Assembly (NCBI GenBank): GCA_028696185.1
Contig: JAQVHL010000010.1
Coordinates: forward strand, 1-63,014
Direction of reading: 5' to 3'
Origin: Halothiobacillaceae bacterium
GTDB lineage: Bacteria; Pseudomonadota; Gammaproteobacteria; Halothiobacillales; Halothiobacillaceae
DNA length: 63,014 nucleotides
Shown here: positions 19,243-29,670 of the stretch, in pieces
Position numbering within the stretch: the stretch's first letter is position 1
Layout: every line of letters starts with the position of its first letter
Program-made: the position numbers and the translations under genes
The notes under the pieces: model-generated
The model's database searches: none
Told to the model about the DNA's origin: nothing
The model's input: only the letters and a program-made list of their open reading frames with translations

Positions 19243-19264
19243 GTGATGTTGTGTCGAATATGTT

Positions 19265-20611
19265 TCAACCCGGCGTGCCACCGAGCCCTTTGAAGTGCGC
19301 CTTGCGCATCAGACTTTCGTACTGATGGCTCATCAGATGCGACTGCACCTGCGCCATGAAGTCCATTACCACGACCACGATGATCAACAGGGACGTCCCA
19401 CCAAAGTAGAAGGGCACGTTCCAGTACAGGATCAGAAACTCGGGCAAAAGACAGACGGCGGTGATGTAGATCGCACCCCAGAAGGTCAGCCGGGTCAGCA
19501 CATTGTCGATGTACTTCGCCGTATGTTCACCCGGGCGGATACCCGGAATGAAGGCACCGGAACGCTTGAGGTTATCCGCCGTGTCACGGGCATTGAAAAC
19601 CAGCGCGGTGTAGAAGAAACAAAAGAAGATGATTGCGAGTGCGTAAAGCATCACATACAGCGGCTGCCCTGGGGAAAGGGTAGATGCAATATCCTTGAGC
19701 CATCCCATTCCTTCCGAGCGGCCGAACCAATCCCCCAGCGTGGCCGGGAACAGGATGATGCTGGACGCGAAGATAGGCGGAATCACACCGGCCATATTCA
19801 GCTTGAGCGGCAAGTGAGAGGATTGCCCCCCCACCATGGCCCGTCCCTGCTGGCGCTTGGCGTAATTGACCGTAATACGGCGCTGCCCACGCTCAACGAA
19901 GATCACAAAAGCGGTCACGGCCAGCGCCAGCGCCATCATGACCAGCATCGTCAGTACATGCATTTCGCCGGTACGCACCAGCTCAAAGGTACCACCGATG
20001 GCAGAAGGCAAGCCCGCAACGATACCTGCGAAAATGATGATGGAGATGCCATTACCAATTCCACGCTCGGTAACCTGCTCACCCAGCCATACCAGCAACA
20101 TGGTTCCCGTCACCAAAGTGACGGTGGCGGTGAAGAGGAACCCGAAGCCCGGATTGATAACGAGCGAGCTGCCCCCGATCTGCTGTCCCTGCAAGGCAAT
20201 GGCCACACCGACGGACTGCACCAGGGCAAGGCCCAGCGTCCCGTAACGTGTGTACTGAGTGATCTTGCGCTTGCCTGCCTCGCCCTCTTTCTTGATTTGC
20301 TCAAGAGCGGGCACCACGACAGTCAGTAGCTGCACGATGATCGATGCGGAAATATAAGGCATCACGCCTAGGGCGAAGATCGACATGCGTTCGAGCGCGC
20401 CACCGGAGAACATGTTGAACATGTCCAGGATGGAGCCACGACTCTGGTCGAACAAGGCCTGCATTACGTCGGCATCAATCCCCGGAAGGGGAATGAATGT
20501 ACCAATACGAAACACCACCAGCGCGATGATGACAAAAAAGATGCGCTGGCGCAGCTCGGTAAGTTTACCGGCTCCGACCAGCGCAGCTACATTCGGGGTC
20601 GCTCGCGACAC
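19265..20611 (-). CDS. secY: Preprotein translocase subunit SecY
   Basis: 448 residues with ten hydrophobic segments, the plug and lateral-gate arrangement of Sec[10 protein letters not shown] early, and the conserved [19 protein letters not shown] and [15 protein letters not shown] stretches. It forms the inner-membrane protein-conducting channel with SecE and SecG. Last gene of the spc operon here; the usual rpmJ after it is absent. Confidence 0.98.
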   Translation of the reverse strand: MSRATPNVAALVGAGKLTELRQRIFFVIIALVVFRIGTFIPLPGIDADVMQALFDQSRGSILDMFNMFSGGALERMSIFALGVMPYISASIIVQLLTVVVPALEQIKKEGEAGKRKITQYTRYGTLGLALVQSVGVAIALQGQQIGGSSLVINPGFGFLFTATVTLVTGTMLLVWLGEQVTERGIGNGISIIIFAGIVAGLPSAIGGTFELVRTGEMHVLTMLVMMALALAVTAFVIFVERGQRRITVNYAKRQQGRAMVGGQSSHLPLKLNMAGVIPPIFASSIILFPATLGDWFGRSEGMGWLKDIASTLSPGQPLYVMLYALAIIFFCFFYTALVFNARDTADNLKRSGAFIPGIRPGEHTAKYIDNVLTRLTFWGAIYITAVCLLPEFLILYWNVPFYFGGTSLLIIVVVVMDFMAQVQSHLMSHQYESLMRKAHFKGLGGTPG

Positions 20612-20614
20612 GGA

Positions 20615-21046
20615 TTACTCCACTTTGCCTCCGGCAGCCGTAATGGCTTGCGCGGCACCTTTGGTCACACGGATACCACGGACCTCGAAGGCACGGTTGA
20701 CTTCTCCTGAAAGGATGATCTTCACGTGCAGGATGTCGTGGCGGAGCACATTCGCGGCCTTGAGGGTCTCAAGGGTCACGATGCCGCCTTCGATCTTGTT
20801 CAACTCGGAGGTGCGCACTTCGGCAGAAAGCAGGGACTTCAGGGCGATGAAGCCGACTTTCGGCAGGCGACGCTGCAGGGGCATCTGACCGCCCTCGAAG
20901 CCCACCTTGTGGTAGCCACCGGCACGCGAACGTTGACCTTTGTGACCACGACCGGAGGTTTTGCCCATACCCGAGCCGATGCCGCGACCGAGGCGGACCT
21001 TCTCGCGGCGGCTGCCCTCGGCGGGCGCTATCGTGTTAAGACGCAT
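20615..21046 (-). CDS. rplO: 50S ribosomal protein L15
   Basis: 143 residues. [20 protein letters not shown] start, the glycine-rich [19 protein letters not shown] loop and the C-terminal [15 protein letters not shown] end. L15 joins late in 50S assembly. It is followed 3 bp later by secY, the usual tight coupling in the spc operon. Confidence 0.98.
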   Translation of the reverse strand: MRLNTIAPAEGSRREKVRLGRGIGSGMGKTSGRGHKGQRSRAGGYHKVGFEGGQMPLQRRLPKVGFIALKSLLSAEVRTSELNKIEGGIVTLETLKAANVLRHDILHVKIILSGEVNRAFEVRGIRVTKGAAQAITAAGGKVE

Positions 21047-21048
21047 CT

Positions 21049-21237
21049 TCAGACAGCCTCCACCTTGAGCAGATAGTTGACCTTGTTGATCATGCCCCGG
21101 TTTTCCGGGGTGTCGATCACTTCAACCGTATGGTTCATGCGGCGCAGGCCGAGACCACGGACACAGGCTTTGTGCGCTGCCAGCCGTCCGTTGATGCTCT
21201 TGACCAGCGTCACCTTGATTTTGTTGGTAGCGCTCAT
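21049..21237 (-). CDS. rpmD: 50S ribosomal protein L30
   Basis: 62 residues, [25 protein letters not shown]-type L30 fold with the closing [15 protein letters not shown]. Two bases separate it from rplO and four from rpsE, so translation is probably coupled. L30 is not universal among bacteria but is standard in proteobacteria. Confidence 0.97.
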   Translation of the reverse strand: MSATNKIKVTLVKSINGRLAAHKACVRGLGLRRMNHTVEVIDTPENRGMINKVNYLLKVEAV

Positions 21238-21241
21238 CGGA

Positions 21242-21745
21242 TTACCCCAGAATTTCTTCTACGCGCTTGCCACGCTTGGCAGCAATGCGCTCCGGCGAAT
21301 GAATGCCGGTGAGGGCATTCATGGTCGCACGGATCACGTTCTGCTGGTTACGCGTGCCGATGCACTTGGCCAGCACGTTGCGCACGCCGGCGGCCTCGAA
21401 GACGGCGCGCATGGCGCCACCTGCAATCAGGCCGGTACCTTCGCTCGCGGGCTTCATGAACACAGCGGCAGCGCCGTGTTCACCCTTGGTTTCGTAGTGC
21501 AGGGTGCCGTTGTTCAAGGGCACGTCCACCATGCTGCGACGCGCACGGTCCATGGCCTTCTGAATGGCTGCCGGCACTTCTTTTGCCTTGCCATAGCCAA
21601 AGCCGACTCGGCCATTGCCATCGCCTACTACGGTCAGTGCCGTGAAGGTGAACTGACGCCCACCCTTGACCACCTTGGACACACGGTTGACGGCGACGAG
21701 CTTCTCGATCATGCCATCGGCATTGGATTCGGTTTCGATCTTCAT
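21242..21745 (-). CDS. rpsE: 30S ribosomal protein S5
   Basis: 167 residues; the double-stranded RNA-binding-like N-terminal half ([20 protein letters not shown]) and the [19 protein letters not shown] loop are plain. S5 helps decoding fidelity at the mRNA entry channel. Eleven bp after rplR. Confidence 0.98.
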   Translation of the reverse strand: MKIETESNADGMIEKLVAVNRVSKVVKGGRQFTFTALTVVGDGNGRVGFGYGKAKEVPAAIQKAMDRARRSMVDVPLNNGTLHYETKGEHGAAAVFMKPASEGTGLIAGGAMRAVFEAAGVRNVLAKCIGTRNQQNVIRATMNALTGIHSPERIAAKRGKRVEEILG

Positions 21746-21756
21746 TATCGCTTTCC

Positions 21757-22113
21757 TCAGAACTCGAGACCGGCTTCACGAGCCGCATCGGCCAGGGCCT
21801 TGATGCGACCGTGATACAGGAAACCCGCGCGGTCGAAGGCGACACGCGAGAGCCCCTTGGCCTTGGCACGCTCGGCAATGGCGCGACCGACAGCTTGCGC
21901 CGCCTCGACATTGCCCGTGGACTTCAGACCGGCCTTGACATCCGCCATCAGAGTCGACGCGGCAACGACCACTTCGCTACCGGAGGGTGCGATGATCTGC
22001 GCGTAGATATGACGCGGGGTACGGTGAACAGTGAGGCGGTAGACCCCGAGCTCCCGGATCTTGGCCCGCGCACGGCGGGCACGACGAATGCGTTGTTCGC
22101 TCTTGGCGTTCAT
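21757..22113 (-). CDS. rplR: 50S ribosomal protein L18
   Basis: 118 residues with the basic N terminus ([19 protein letters not shown]), [16 protein letters not shown] and the [20 protein letters not shown] end. L18 binds 5S rRNA with L5 and L25. It starts 8 bp after rplF. Confidence 0.98.
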   Translation of the reverse strand: MNAKSEQRIRRARRARAKIRELGVYRLTVHRTPRHIYAQIIAPSGSEVVVAASTLMADVKAGLKSTGNVEAAQAVGRAIAERAKAKGLSRVAFDRAGFLYHGRIKALADAAREAGLEF

Positions 22114-22121
22114 CTCACACC

Positions 22122-22649
22122 TTACTTCTTCTTGGCTTCCTTACGGAGGATCGTTTCATCCGAATACTTCACACCTTTACCCTTGTAAGGCTCAGGCGGA
22201 CGGAATCCACGAATCTCCGAGGCAACCTGACCGACCTTCTGCTTGTCCAGACCCTTGACGACGATTTCCGTCTGGGAGGGGGTCTCGATGCTGATGCCGG
22301 CAGGGACCGGATAGTTGATCGGATGCGAGTAACCCAGAGCGAGGTTGAGCATAGCGCCCTGAGCCTGAGCGCGGTAACCCACGCCGACCAGTTGCAGCTT
22401 GCGCTCGAAGCCCTGGCTGACGCCGATGACCATGTTGTTGGCAAGTGCACGCAGGGTGCCCGCCAGCTTCACATGCTCGTCGTCGTTTGCGCTGAAACGG
22501 ATCTCGCTGTTTTCAATGGCCACTTCGACGACAGAAGGCACGATCTGCTCAAGGGAACCTTTAGGGCCCTTGATGACCAGCACTTCACCGTCGATCTTCG
22601 CGTCTACGCCCTTCGGCAGGGTGACAGGTTTTTTGGCAACACGGCTCAT
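22122..22649 (-). CDS. rplF: 50S ribosomal protein L6
   Basis: 175 residues from [15 protein letters not shown], chosen because GGAGGTGACAGA directly precedes this ATG; a longer upstream frame overlaps rpsH and is not needed. Two repeated L6 folds are present, the second with [19 protein letters not shown] and [15 protein letters not shown]6 supports the GTPase-associated centre. Confidence 0.97.
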   Translation of the reverse strand: MSRVAKKPVTLPKGVDAKIDGEVLVIKGPKGSLEQIVPSVVEVAIENSEIRFSANDDEHVKLAGTLRALANNMVIGVSQGFERKLQLVGVGYRAQAQGAMLNLALGYSHPINYPVPAGISIETPSQTEIVVKGLDKQKVGQVASEIRGFRPPEPYKGKGVKYSDETILRKEAKKK

Positions 22650-22662
22650 TCTGTCACCTCCA

Positions 22663-23055
22663 TCAGGACACGACGCACAGAACTTCACCACCCTCGTTGC
22701 GGGAACGGGCCTCACGATCCGTCATCACCCCCTTGGAGGTGGAGACGATCGCGATACCCATTCCGCCGAGTACGCGGGGCAGTTCATTCGCGCCCTTGAA
22801 GATACGCAGGCCGGGACGGCTGACACGACGGATATTTTCGATGACTGGAGCGCCCTCGAAATACTTCAGCCGCACGGTCATCACCGGCAGGGGGTTATTC
22901 TCTACCGAGAAGCTTTCCACATACCCTTCGTTCTTCAGCACGTTGGCAATCGCCAGCTTGAGCTTGGAGGAAGGCATGGAAACCTCGGCCTTGCGGGCAC
23001 CCTGACCGTTACGAATACGGGTCAGCATGTCCGCGATGGGATCGTTCATGCTCAT
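22663..23055 (-). CDS. rpsH: 30S ribosomal protein S8
   Basis: 130 residues; [20 protein letters not shown] start and the C-terminal [20 protein letters not shown] motif that binds helix 21 of 16S rRNA. In E. coli S8 also represses the spc operon at the rplE start. The first ATG (23055) has GAGGT at a good distance; an ATG two codons on is less likely. Confidence 0.98.
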   Translation of the reverse strand: MSMNDPIADMLTRIRNGQGARKAEVSMPSSKLKLAIANVLKNEGYVESFSVENNPLPVMTVRLKYFEGAPVIENIRRVSRPGLRIFKGANELPRVLGGMGIAIVSTSKGVMTDREARSRNEGGEVLCVVS

Positions 23056-23070
23056 TGATACTAACCTCGA

Positions 23071-23376
23071 TTACCAGCTCGCCTTACGCAGGCCGGGGAT
23101 CTCGCCACGCATGGCGTACTCGCGCAGCTTGTTGCGCCCCAGGCCGAACTTGCGATACACGCCGTGCGGACGACCACTGACGCTGCAACGATTGCGTGTA
23201 CGGCAGGGGCTGGAGTCACGCGGAAGCGTGCTGAGCTTGGCCATCGCGGACATTTTGTCCTCGTAGCTGGCGTCGGGATTGTTGATGACCGCCTTCAATT
23301 CGGCGCGCTTGCCCGCGTGTTTTTTCACGAGCTTGGCACGGCGCACTTCGCGGTTGATCATGCAGGTCTTGGCCAC
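23071..23376 (-). CDS. rpsN: 30S ribosomal protein S14
   Basis: 101 residues starting at GTG with AGGAG six bases upstream; residues run [19 protein letters not shown] and end PGLRKASW. The long, zinc-independent form: the C-x2-C zinc pairs of the short form are absent. The start is a GTG, unlike most ribosomal genes in this cluster, and follows rplE by 1 bp. Confidence 0.97.
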   Translation of the reverse strand: MAKTCMINREVRRAKLVKKHAGKRAELKAVINNPDASYEDKMSAMAKLSTLPRDSSPCRTRNRCSVSGRPHGVYRKFGLGRNKLREYAMRGEIPGLRKASW

Positions 23377-23377
23377 G

Positions 23378-23926
23378 TTACACTCCTGGGCGACGGAACG
23401 GGAATTCGAACGCTTCGAGAAGCGCACGTGCATGGTCATCACTGCTCGCGTTGGTCGTGAACGTAATGTCCATACCACGCAGCTTGTCGACCTTGTCGTA
23501 ATCGATTTCCGGGAAGATGATCTGTTCGCGCACGCCGAAGCTGTAGTTGCCACGACCATCAAAGGAGCGCGGGTTCAGACCGCGGAAGTCACGGATACGC
23601 GGAATCGAAATCGCGATCAGGCGATCGAGGAATTCGTACATGCGGGGTCCGCGCAGCGTCACCTTGACGCCCAGAGCCATACCTTCACGAACCTTGAACC
23701 CCGCGATGGACTTACGTGCGTTAGTCACGATGGGGCGCTGACCGGTAATCGCGGCAAGTTCGTTGACGGCGTTATCCACCATCTTCTTGTCACGAGCGTC
23801 ATCGCCCAAGCCCATGTTAACGGTGATCTTGGTCAGCTTCGGAACAGCCATGACGTTGTCGATGCCCAATTTTTCCTTGAGCTGACCGACAACCGTCTGT
23901 CGATAATAGTCCTGAAGTCTTGCCAT
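23378..23926 (-). CDS. rplE: 50S ribosomal protein L5
   Basis: 182 residues from [19 protein letters not shown] lies five bases before this ATG, making the in-frame GTG two codons earlier less likely. The [23 protein letters not shown] and [17 protein letters not shown] stretches are L5 signatures. L5 binds 5S rRNA and contacts P-site tRNA. Confidence 0.98.
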   Translation of the reverse strand: MARLQDYYRQTVVGQLKEKLGIDNVMAVPKLTKITVNMGLGDDARDKKMVDNAVNELAAITGQRPIVTNARKSIAGFKVREGMALGVKVTLRGPRMYEFLDRLIAISIPRIRDFRGLNPRSFDGRGNYSFGVREQIIFPEIDYDKVDKLRGMDITFTTNASSDDHARALLEAFEFPFRRPGV

Positions 23927-23935
23927 GTTCACACC

Positions 23936-24253
23936 TTATGCATCCACGACTTCGCCATTACCCTTGAAGAACCGTACCTTGCGGCCATCTTCGAGCAGGC
24001 GGAAGCCAACACGATCCCCTTTTTGGGTCGCGGGATTAAACAGCATTACATTTGAAATATCAATGGGCATCTCTTTTTCGATGATCCCACCGGGCTGGCC
24101 CGCCATCGGGTTCGGCTTCTGGTGCTTCTTCACCATGTTCACCCCCTCGACGATGAGTTCTTTATCTTCGATCACCTTGAGGACGGTGCCGCGACGACCC
24201 TTGTCCTTGCCAGTAATCACGACGACATCGTCGCCTTTGCGAATCTTGCGCAT
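23936..24253 (-). CDS. rplX: 50S ribosomal protein L24
   Basis: 105 residues with the KOW motif [20 protein letters not shown] near the N terminus and [13 protein letters not shown]. It starts 50S assembly by binding the 5' end of 23S rRNA. Nine bp separate it from rplE. Confidence 0.98.
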   Translation of the reverse strand: MRKIRKGDDVVVITGKDKGRRGTVLKVIEDKELIVEGVNMVKKHQKPNPMAGQPGGIIEKEMPIDISNVMLFNPATQKGDRVGFRLLEDGRKVRFFKGNGEVVDA

Positions 24254-24267
24254 TTGGTGATCCTCGC

Positions 24268-24636
24268 TCAGAGAACCTCGGGCGCCAGCGACACGATCTT
24301 CATGAATTTTTCACCACGAAGTTCGCGAGTCACAGGCCCGAAGATGCGGGTGCCAATCGGCTCCTGCTTGTTGTTCAACAGTACGGCTGCGTTCGAATCG
24401 AAACGGATCAGAGACCCGTCCGGACGACGCACGCCCTTGCTGGTACGAACGACGACGGCGTTATACACATCGCCCTTCTTCACCTTGCCACGCGGAATGG
24501 CATCCTTGACGCTGACCTTGATCACATCGCCAATACCGGCATACCGACGGTGAGAGCCGCCGAGCACCTTGATGCACATCAGGCGCTTCGCACCACTGTT
24601 ATCTGCCGCATCCAGAATGGTTTGCATCTGAATCAT
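24268..24636 (-). CDS. rplN: 50S ribosomal protein L14
   Basis: 122 residues; [20 protein letters not shown] start and the [13 protein letters not shown] segment are diagnostic. L14 lies at the subunit interface (bridge B8). In the spc operon it comes first, just after rpsQ. Confidence 0.98.
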   Translation of the reverse strand: MIQMQTILDAADNSGAKRLMCIKVLGGSHRRYAGIGDVIKVSVKDAIPRGKVKKGDVYNAVVVRTSKGVRRPDGSLIRFDSNAAVLLNNKQEPIGTRIFGPVTRELRGEKFMKIVSLAPEVL

Positions 24637-24649
24637 GGTGTCTGACTCC

Positions 24650-24907
24650 TCAGGAAGCGCTTTCTACGACGCGCACGAGGTTCCATGCCTTGGTCTTGGA
24701 GATCGGTCGGCATTCGACGATCTCCACGACGTCGCCTACCTTGCAGGCATTGGCTTCATCGTGAACGTGCAGCTTGGTCGTGCGGGTAATGTACTTGCCG
24801 TACAGCGGGTGTTTAACACGACGCTCGATGGCAACGACGATGGACTTGTCCATCTTGTCGCTCACCACGGTGCCGATTCGCGTACGCTGAATCTGTTCCG
24901 AGCTCAT
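24650..24907 (-). CDS. rpsQ: 30S ribosomal protein S17
   Basis: 85 residues, OB-fold, with [21 protein letters not shown] and the [19 protein letters not shown] motif. Its ATG overlaps the rpmC stop. S17 binds helix 11 of 16S rRNA. Last gene of the S10 operon. Confidence 0.98.
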   Translation of the reverse strand: MSSEQIQRTRIGTVVSDKMDKSIVVAIERRVKHPLYGKYITRTTKLHVHDEANACKVGDVVEIVECRPISKTKAWNLVRVVESAS

Positions 24908-25107
24908 GCCTGTACCCCCGCCTGCTCTTTCTCTGCAAGCACCATCTTGATGCGTGCGATGGATTTCTTGGTCACACGCAGCAGGTGCGGCTTGCCGCCC
25001 TGGGAGAGCGCCCGCTGCATGCGCAGGTTGAACTGCTCGCGACGCAGAGCGAGAAGCTCCGTGCGCAGCTCTTCAACCGATTTGGTTCGAAGTTCACTTG
25101 CTTTCAT
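24904..25107 (-). CDS. rpmC: 50S ribosomal protein L29
   Basis: 67 residues; [18 protein letters not shown] start and [16 protein letters not shown] helix are typical of L29. The ATG at 25107 sits in TGATG with the rplP stop; a GTG one codon earlier is also in frame. L29 lies next to L23 at the tunnel exit. Confidence 0.97.
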   Translation of the reverse strand: MKASELRTKSVEELRTELLALRREQFNLRMQRALSQGGKPHLLRVTKKSIARIKMVLAEKEQAGVQA

Positions 25108-25520
25108 CACATCACCGTCCGGGAAACGAAAATGGTCTTCACCGGCAGCTTGGCCGCAGCCAGGGCGAACGCGTGACGCGCCACCTCTTCGCCGACACCT
25201 TCGATTTCATAAAGCATCTTGCCCGGCTGCACCTGGGCAACCCAGTACTCGACGCTCCCCTTACCCTTACCCATACGCACTTCAAGCGGCTTCTGGGTAA
25301 TGGGCTTGTCCGGGAAGATACGGATCCAGATCTTGCCGCCGCGACGCACGTAGCGGCTGATGGCACGACGTGCCGCCTCGATCTGACGGGAGGTGATGTT
25401 GCCGCGCTCGATGGTCTTCAGGCCGAATTCGCCGAAGCTGACCTCGTTGCCCACGTTCGCCAGCCCGCGGTTGCGGCCCTTGAACTGTTTGCGGTATTTA
25501 GTTCGCTTTGGAAGCAGCAT
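25107..25520 (-). CDS. rplP: 50S ribosomal protein L16
   Basis: 137 residues; [19 protein letters not shown] start and the [19 protein letters not shown] stretch containing the Arg of the L16 family near the A-site. L16 organises the tRNA-binding region of the 50S subunit. Overlaps rpmC by one base. Confidence 0.98.
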   Translation of the reverse strand: MLLPKRTKYRKQFKGRNRGLANVGNEVSFGEFGLKTIERGNITSRQIEAARRAISRYVRRGGKIWIRIFPDKPITQKPLEVRMGKGKGSVEYWVAQVQPGKMLYEIEGVGEEVARHAFALAAAKLPVKTIFVSRTVM

Positions 25521-25535
25521 GTTTGTCGCTCCTGG

Positions 25536-26210
25536 TTACGCCGCCGCGGACTTCTTGGCGCCGATGGTGGCCCGATCGAACACCTCGCCCTTGAAGATCC
25601 AGACCTTGATGCCGATTACACCGTAAGTGGTACGGGCTTCTGCGAAGCCGTAGTCGATGTCCGCACGCAGGGTATGCAGCGGAACACGACCTTCACGGTA
25701 CCACTCGGAACGGGCGATTTCGGCGCCACCCAGGCGACCTGCTACGTTCACCTTCACACCCAGTGCGCCAAGACGCATGGTGGTCTGAACCGCACGCTTC
25801 ATGGCGCGACGGAACATCACACGACGCTCCAGCTGCTGGGCGATACCTTCAGCAACGAGCTGGGAATCGAGCTCGGGCTTGCGGATCTCTTCGACGTTGA
25901 TCTTCACGTTCGACGCTTCGATGCCCAGCATCGGAGCCACTTCGGCGCGCAGACGCTCGATATCCTCGCCCTTCTTGCCAATCACGATCCCCGGACGCGC
26001 CGTGTGGATGGTAATGAAGGCAGAACGGGCGGGACGCTCGATCTGGATACGCGACACGGAGGCGTGCGCCAGCTTTTTCTTCAGGTACTCACGCACCTTG
26101 ATGTCGTTGTGCAGGTTTCCGGCGAAGCTCTTGGAATCCGCGAACCAGCGTGACGACCAGTCCGAGGAAATGCCCAGACGGATACCTACGGGATGTACTT
26201 TCTGACCCAT
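25536..26210 (-). CDS. rpsC: 30S ribosomal protein S3
   Basis: 224 residues from [20 protein letters not shown], a highly conserved start; the open frame extends upstream into rplV and was trimmed. A KH domain with the G-x-x-G loop ([15 protein letters not shown]) is present at about residues 45-70. With S4 and S5 it forms the mRNA entry helicase site. Confidence 0.98.
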   Translation of the reverse strand: MGQKVHPVGIRLGISSDWSSRWFADSKSFAGNLHNDIKVREYLKKKLAHASVSRIQIERPARSAFITIHTARPGIVIGKKGEDIERLRAEVAPMLGIEASNVKINVEEIRKPELDSQLVAEGIAQQLERRVMFRRAMKRAVQTTMRLGALGVKVNVAGRLGGAEIARSEWYREGRVPLHTLRADIDYGFAEARTTYGVIGIKVWIFKGEVFDRATIGAKKSAAA

Positions 26211-26223
26211 GTCCTGTCCCTCC

Positions 26224-26556
26224 TCAGACTTCAGCCACGGTGACGTTGATGTGGCTGGTACGCTTGAGGATACGCGTACCGCGACCCTTGGCGCGCGCCT
26301 GGAAGCGCTTGAGCACCGGACCCTCATCGACGCTGATGGACGTGATCTTCAGACGATCGACATCCGCGCCTTCATTGTGTTCGGCGTTGGCTACAGCGGA
26401 TTCAACAACCTTGCGCAGGATGTCTGCACCTTTCTTGTTGCTGAAATTCAGCACCTGAAGCGCCTGATCGACGTTCATGTTGCGCACGAGATCGGCCACC
26501 AGTCGAGCCTTCTGGGGCGAAATGCGCGCGTATTTCAATTTAGCGATGGCATGCAT
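26224..26556 (-). CDS. rplV: 50S ribosomal protein L22
   Basis: 110 residues from [19 protein letters not shown], with GAGGAGATAGCC just before the ATG. The extended beta hairpin that lines the exit tunnel ([20 protein letters not shown]) is intact, with no insertion of the macrolide-resistance kind. Confidence 0.98.
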   Translation of the reverse strand: MHAIAKLKYARISPQKARLVADLVRNMNVDQALQVLNFSNKKGADILRKVVESAVANAEHNEGADVDRLKITSISVDEGPVLKRFQARAKGRGTRILKRTSHINVTVAEV

Positions 26557-26566
26557 GGCTATCTCC

Positions 26567-26839
26567 TCAGCGCGATTTCTTGTCGGCCGCGTGACCCTTG
26601 TAGGTACGGGTCGGCGCGAACTCACCCAGTTTATGCCCCACCATATTCTCGTTGACGAGAACCGGGACATGCTGGCGACCGTTGTGCACGGCGATGGTCA
26701 GCCCGACAAACTCGGGCAGAATCATCGACCGACGGGACCAGGTCTTTATCGGGCGCTTGGCGTTGGCTGCAACCGCCTCTTCCACTTTTTTCATCAGATG
26801 GTGGTCCACGAAGGGACCTTTCTTGAGAGAGCGTGGCAC
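26567..26839 (-). CDS. rpsS: 30S ribosomal protein S19
   Basis: 90 residues; [19 protein letters not shown] and [10 protein letters not shown]-like [13 protein letters not shown] segments identify S19, which contacts the A-site finger and S13. Eleven bp separate it from rplV. Confidence 0.98.
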   Translation of the reverse strand: MPRSLKKGPFVDHHLMKKVEEAVAANAKRPIKTWSRRSMILPEFVGLTIAVHNGRQHVPVLVNENMVGHKLGEFAPTRTYKGHAADKKSR

Positions 26840-26857
26840 CTTGATTCCCTCTATGAA

Positions 26858-27682
<825 letters not shown>

Positions 27683-27694
27683 GATGTTTTACCC

Positions 27695-27988
27695 TCAGCC
27701 GGCTGCGCCGAACTCGATGGACTGACCTTCGGCAACCGTCACATAGGCTTTTTTCCAGCCCTTGCGACTGCCTTCAAGCCCACGGAAACGCTTGACCTTC
27801 GCCTTGACGTTCAGCACGCGGACCTCAACGACGCGCACGGAGAAGAGGCTTTCGATGGCCTTCTTCACTTCGAACTTGTTCGCGTCGGAGGAAACCTTGA
27901 AAACATACTGATTGAGCGTATTGGCCTGAGCGGCCTTTTCCGTCACCACAGGCGCACGCAGAACCTGAAGAATACGTTCGGCACTCAT
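27695..27988 (-). CDS. rplW: 50S ribosomal protein L23
   Basis: 97 residues from MSAERILQVLRAPVVTEKA; GAGGAG lies eight bases before this ATG, better than the GTG three codons up. L23 is the docking site for trigger factor and SRP at the tunnel exit. Its start overlaps the rplD stop by 4 bp (ATGA). Confidence 0.97.
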   Translation of the reverse strand: MSAERILQVLRAPVVTEKAAQANTLNQYVFKVSSDANKFEVKKAIESLFSVRVVEVRVLNVKAKVKRFRGLEGSRKGWKKAYVTVAEGQSIEFGAAG

Positions 27989-28593
27989 GACAGCCACTCC
28001 TCGATCATTTTCAGCGCGGCCGCGGTGATGAGCACACGATCCGCACCCACCAGACTCACCGGATCCAGCGCAGCAACGTCCAGATAGCCCAGCTCGATCA
28101 CGTTACGCGAAGCCAGGTAGACGTTTTCGTCAAAACCATCGGTAACGATCAACCGACGACCTTCCGTCAGCCCCATGTCGCGCAGGGCACCAACCAGCAT
28201 GCGCGTCTTCGGGGCCTCGATAGTGAAGTTATCGACGACGTGCAGACGATCCTGACGCAGCAGCTCAGAGAGAATCACGCTGATTGCAGCGCGATACATC
28301 TTGCGGTTGACCTTCTGCTCGAAGTTGCGCGGACGCGCAGCGAAAGTAACACCACCGGTACGCCAGATCGGGGTACGGGTTGAACCGTGACGCGCACGAC
28401 CGGTCCCTTTCTGACGCCAGGGCTTGACGTTACCGCCACTGACCTCGGAACGGGAAAGCTGACGCTTGGTGCCGGCACGGGCGCCTGCCATGTAAGCCAC
28501 AACGACCTGATGAACCAGGCCTTCGTTGTAGTTACGCGCAAACACGGCGTCGGACACCGAAAGCTGCCCACCATTGTGCAGTTTGATTTCCAT
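27985..28593 (-). CDS. rplD: 50S ribosomal protein L4
   Basis: 202 residues; the tunnel-lining loop with KPWRQKGTGRARHGSTRTPIW is clear (residues about 55-78). In E. coli L4 also regulates its own operon by attenuation in the leader; an attenuator-like hairpin precedes rplC here rather than rpsJ. Confidence 0.98.
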   Translation of the reverse strand: MEIKLHNGGQLSVSDAVFARNYNEGLVHQVVVAYMAGARAGTKRQLSRSEVSGGNVKPWRQKGTGRARHGSTRTPIWRTGGVTFAARPRNFEQKVNRKMYRAAISVILSELLRQDRLHVVDNFTIEAPKTRMLVGALRDMGLTEGRRLIVTDGFDENVYLASRNVIELGYLDVAALDPVSLVGADRVLITAAALKMIEEWLS

Positions 28594-28606
28594 TAGCTAC
28601 GCCCCC

Positions 28607-29239
28607 TCACGCCTTGACCGACGGACGAACAAACACGTCGCCACCAGTCGCGCCCGGAACGGCGCCCTTGACCAGCAACAGACCGCGCTCAGCGTCAACG
28701 CGAACAACCTTCAGGTTCAGCGCGGTCACCCGCTCATCCCCCATGTGACCGGCCATGCGCTTACCCGGGAACACGCGCCCCGGCGTCTGTCGCTGACCAA
28801 TGGAACCCGGCACGCGGTGCGAGCGCGAGTTACCGTGCGTCATATCCTGGGTACGGAAGTTGTGACGCTTCACGGTACCAGCAAAGCCTTTACCCTTGCT
28901 GATGCCTGCCACATCAACGGCGCTTACGCCATCGAGCACGGACAGACCGATCTCGCCGCCGGCAACGAAGCCTTCGAGCGAATCAACACGAAATTCCCAA
29001 ACACCCCGACCCGCTTCGACATTCGCCTTGGCGAAATGCCCAGCCATGGCCGAAGTCACGCGGGTTGCACGCCGAACACCGGTAGTCACCTGCACAGCGG
29101 TGTAACCGTCTGCCTCGACGGTACGCAGCTGGCTGACCCGGTTCGGCTCCACTTGAATGACGGTCACCGGCACGGACACACCCGCATCGTCAAAGACGCG
29201 CGTCATGCCGAGCTTACGACCCACCAGACCTAGTGCCAT
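28607..29239 (-). CDS. rplC: 50S ribosomal protein L3
   Basis: 210 residues; [20 protein letters not shown] start, [18 protein letters not shown] and [18 protein letters not shown] near the peptidyl-transferase centre. The Gln in the GQR-x-x-P motif, a PrmB methylation target in E. coli, is present. It is preceded by a 115-bp gap with its own promoter and hairpin. Confidence 0.98.
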   Translation of the reverse strand: MALGLVGRKLGMTRVFDDAGVSVPVTVIQVEPNRVSQLRTVEADGYTAVQVTTGVRRATRVTSAMAGHFAKANVEAGRGVWEFRVDSLEGFVAGGEIGLSVLDGVSAVDVAGISKGKGFAGTVKRHNFRTQDMTHGNSRSHRVPGSIGQRQTPGRVFPGKRMAGHMGDERVTALNLKVVRVDAERGLLLVKGAVPGATGGDVFVRPSVKA

Positions 29240-29290
29240 CGTTATTTTCCTCTTGAAAACCGATTACGATTGATCGGCCCGTACAAAAGC

Positions 29291-29323
29291 CTCAGCCCGG
29301 CGCGCCGAGCACACCGGGCTGAG
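29291..29323 (-). terminator. Attenuator-like hairpin upstream of rplC
   Basis: Perfect 10-bp stem CTCAGCCCGG/CCGGGCTGAG with a 13-nt loop, followed on the minus strand by GCTTTTG. It lies in the untranslated leader between the promoter at 29334-29362 and rplC (start 29239), so it can act as an attenuator or partial terminator for the rest of the S10 operon. Confidence 0.65.
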
Positions 29324-29333
29324 AAAGCGCAGT

Positions 29334-29362
29334 ACTATAACAGATAAATTTCTGTTAGTTAA
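29334..29362 (-). promoter_or_regulatory. Sigma-70 promoter for rplC and downstream genes
   Basis: Minus strand: TTAACT (29357-29362), 17 bp, TATAGT (29334-29339). A palindrome AACAGA-N6-TCTGTT fills the spacer. It overlaps the rpsJ stop, so the S10 operon apparently has a second start inside itself. Confidence 0.6.
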
Positions 29363-29666
29363 GCCTGATCTGCACGTCCACGCCTGCAGCGAGGTCCAGC
29401 TTCATCAGGGCATCCACAGTTTTGTCCGTCGGATCGACGATGTCGAGCAGACGCTTGTGGGTACGCAGTTCGTACTGATCACGCGCGTCCTTGTTGACGT
29501 GCGGGGAAATCAGCACAGTGAAGCGCTCGTTCTTGGTGGGAAGGGGAATCGGCCCCTTCACACGCGCACCGGTGCGCTTCGCGGTGTCCACGATTTCGCT
29601 GGCGGAACGGTCGATCAAACGGTGATCGAACGACTTCAGACGGATACGGATTGTTTGACCAGCCAT
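29355..29666 (-). CDS. rpsJ: 30S ribosomal protein S10 (NusE)
   Basis: 103 residues with [36 protein letters not shown] and [21 protein letters not shown]10 is also NusE, the NusB/NusG partner in antitermination. Only 4 bp separate it from the tuf stop, so it is transcribed with the str-tuf unit, while the following genes have a separate promoter. Confidence 0.98.
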   Translation of the reverse strand: MAGQTIRIRLKSFDHRLIDRSASEIVDTAKRTGARVKGPIPLPTKNERFTVLISPHVNKDARDQYELRTHKRLLDIVDPTDKTVDALMKLDLAAGVDVQIRLN

Positions 29667-29670
29667 TTTA

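Noticed and set aside
22650-22715. Longer start for rplF, and similar upstream extensions of rpsC, rplV, rpoB, rpoC, nusG and tuf copy 2
   Set aside because: The extended residues overlap neighbours or are not conserved, while the chosen ATGs have good Shine-Dalgarno sites and match family starts.
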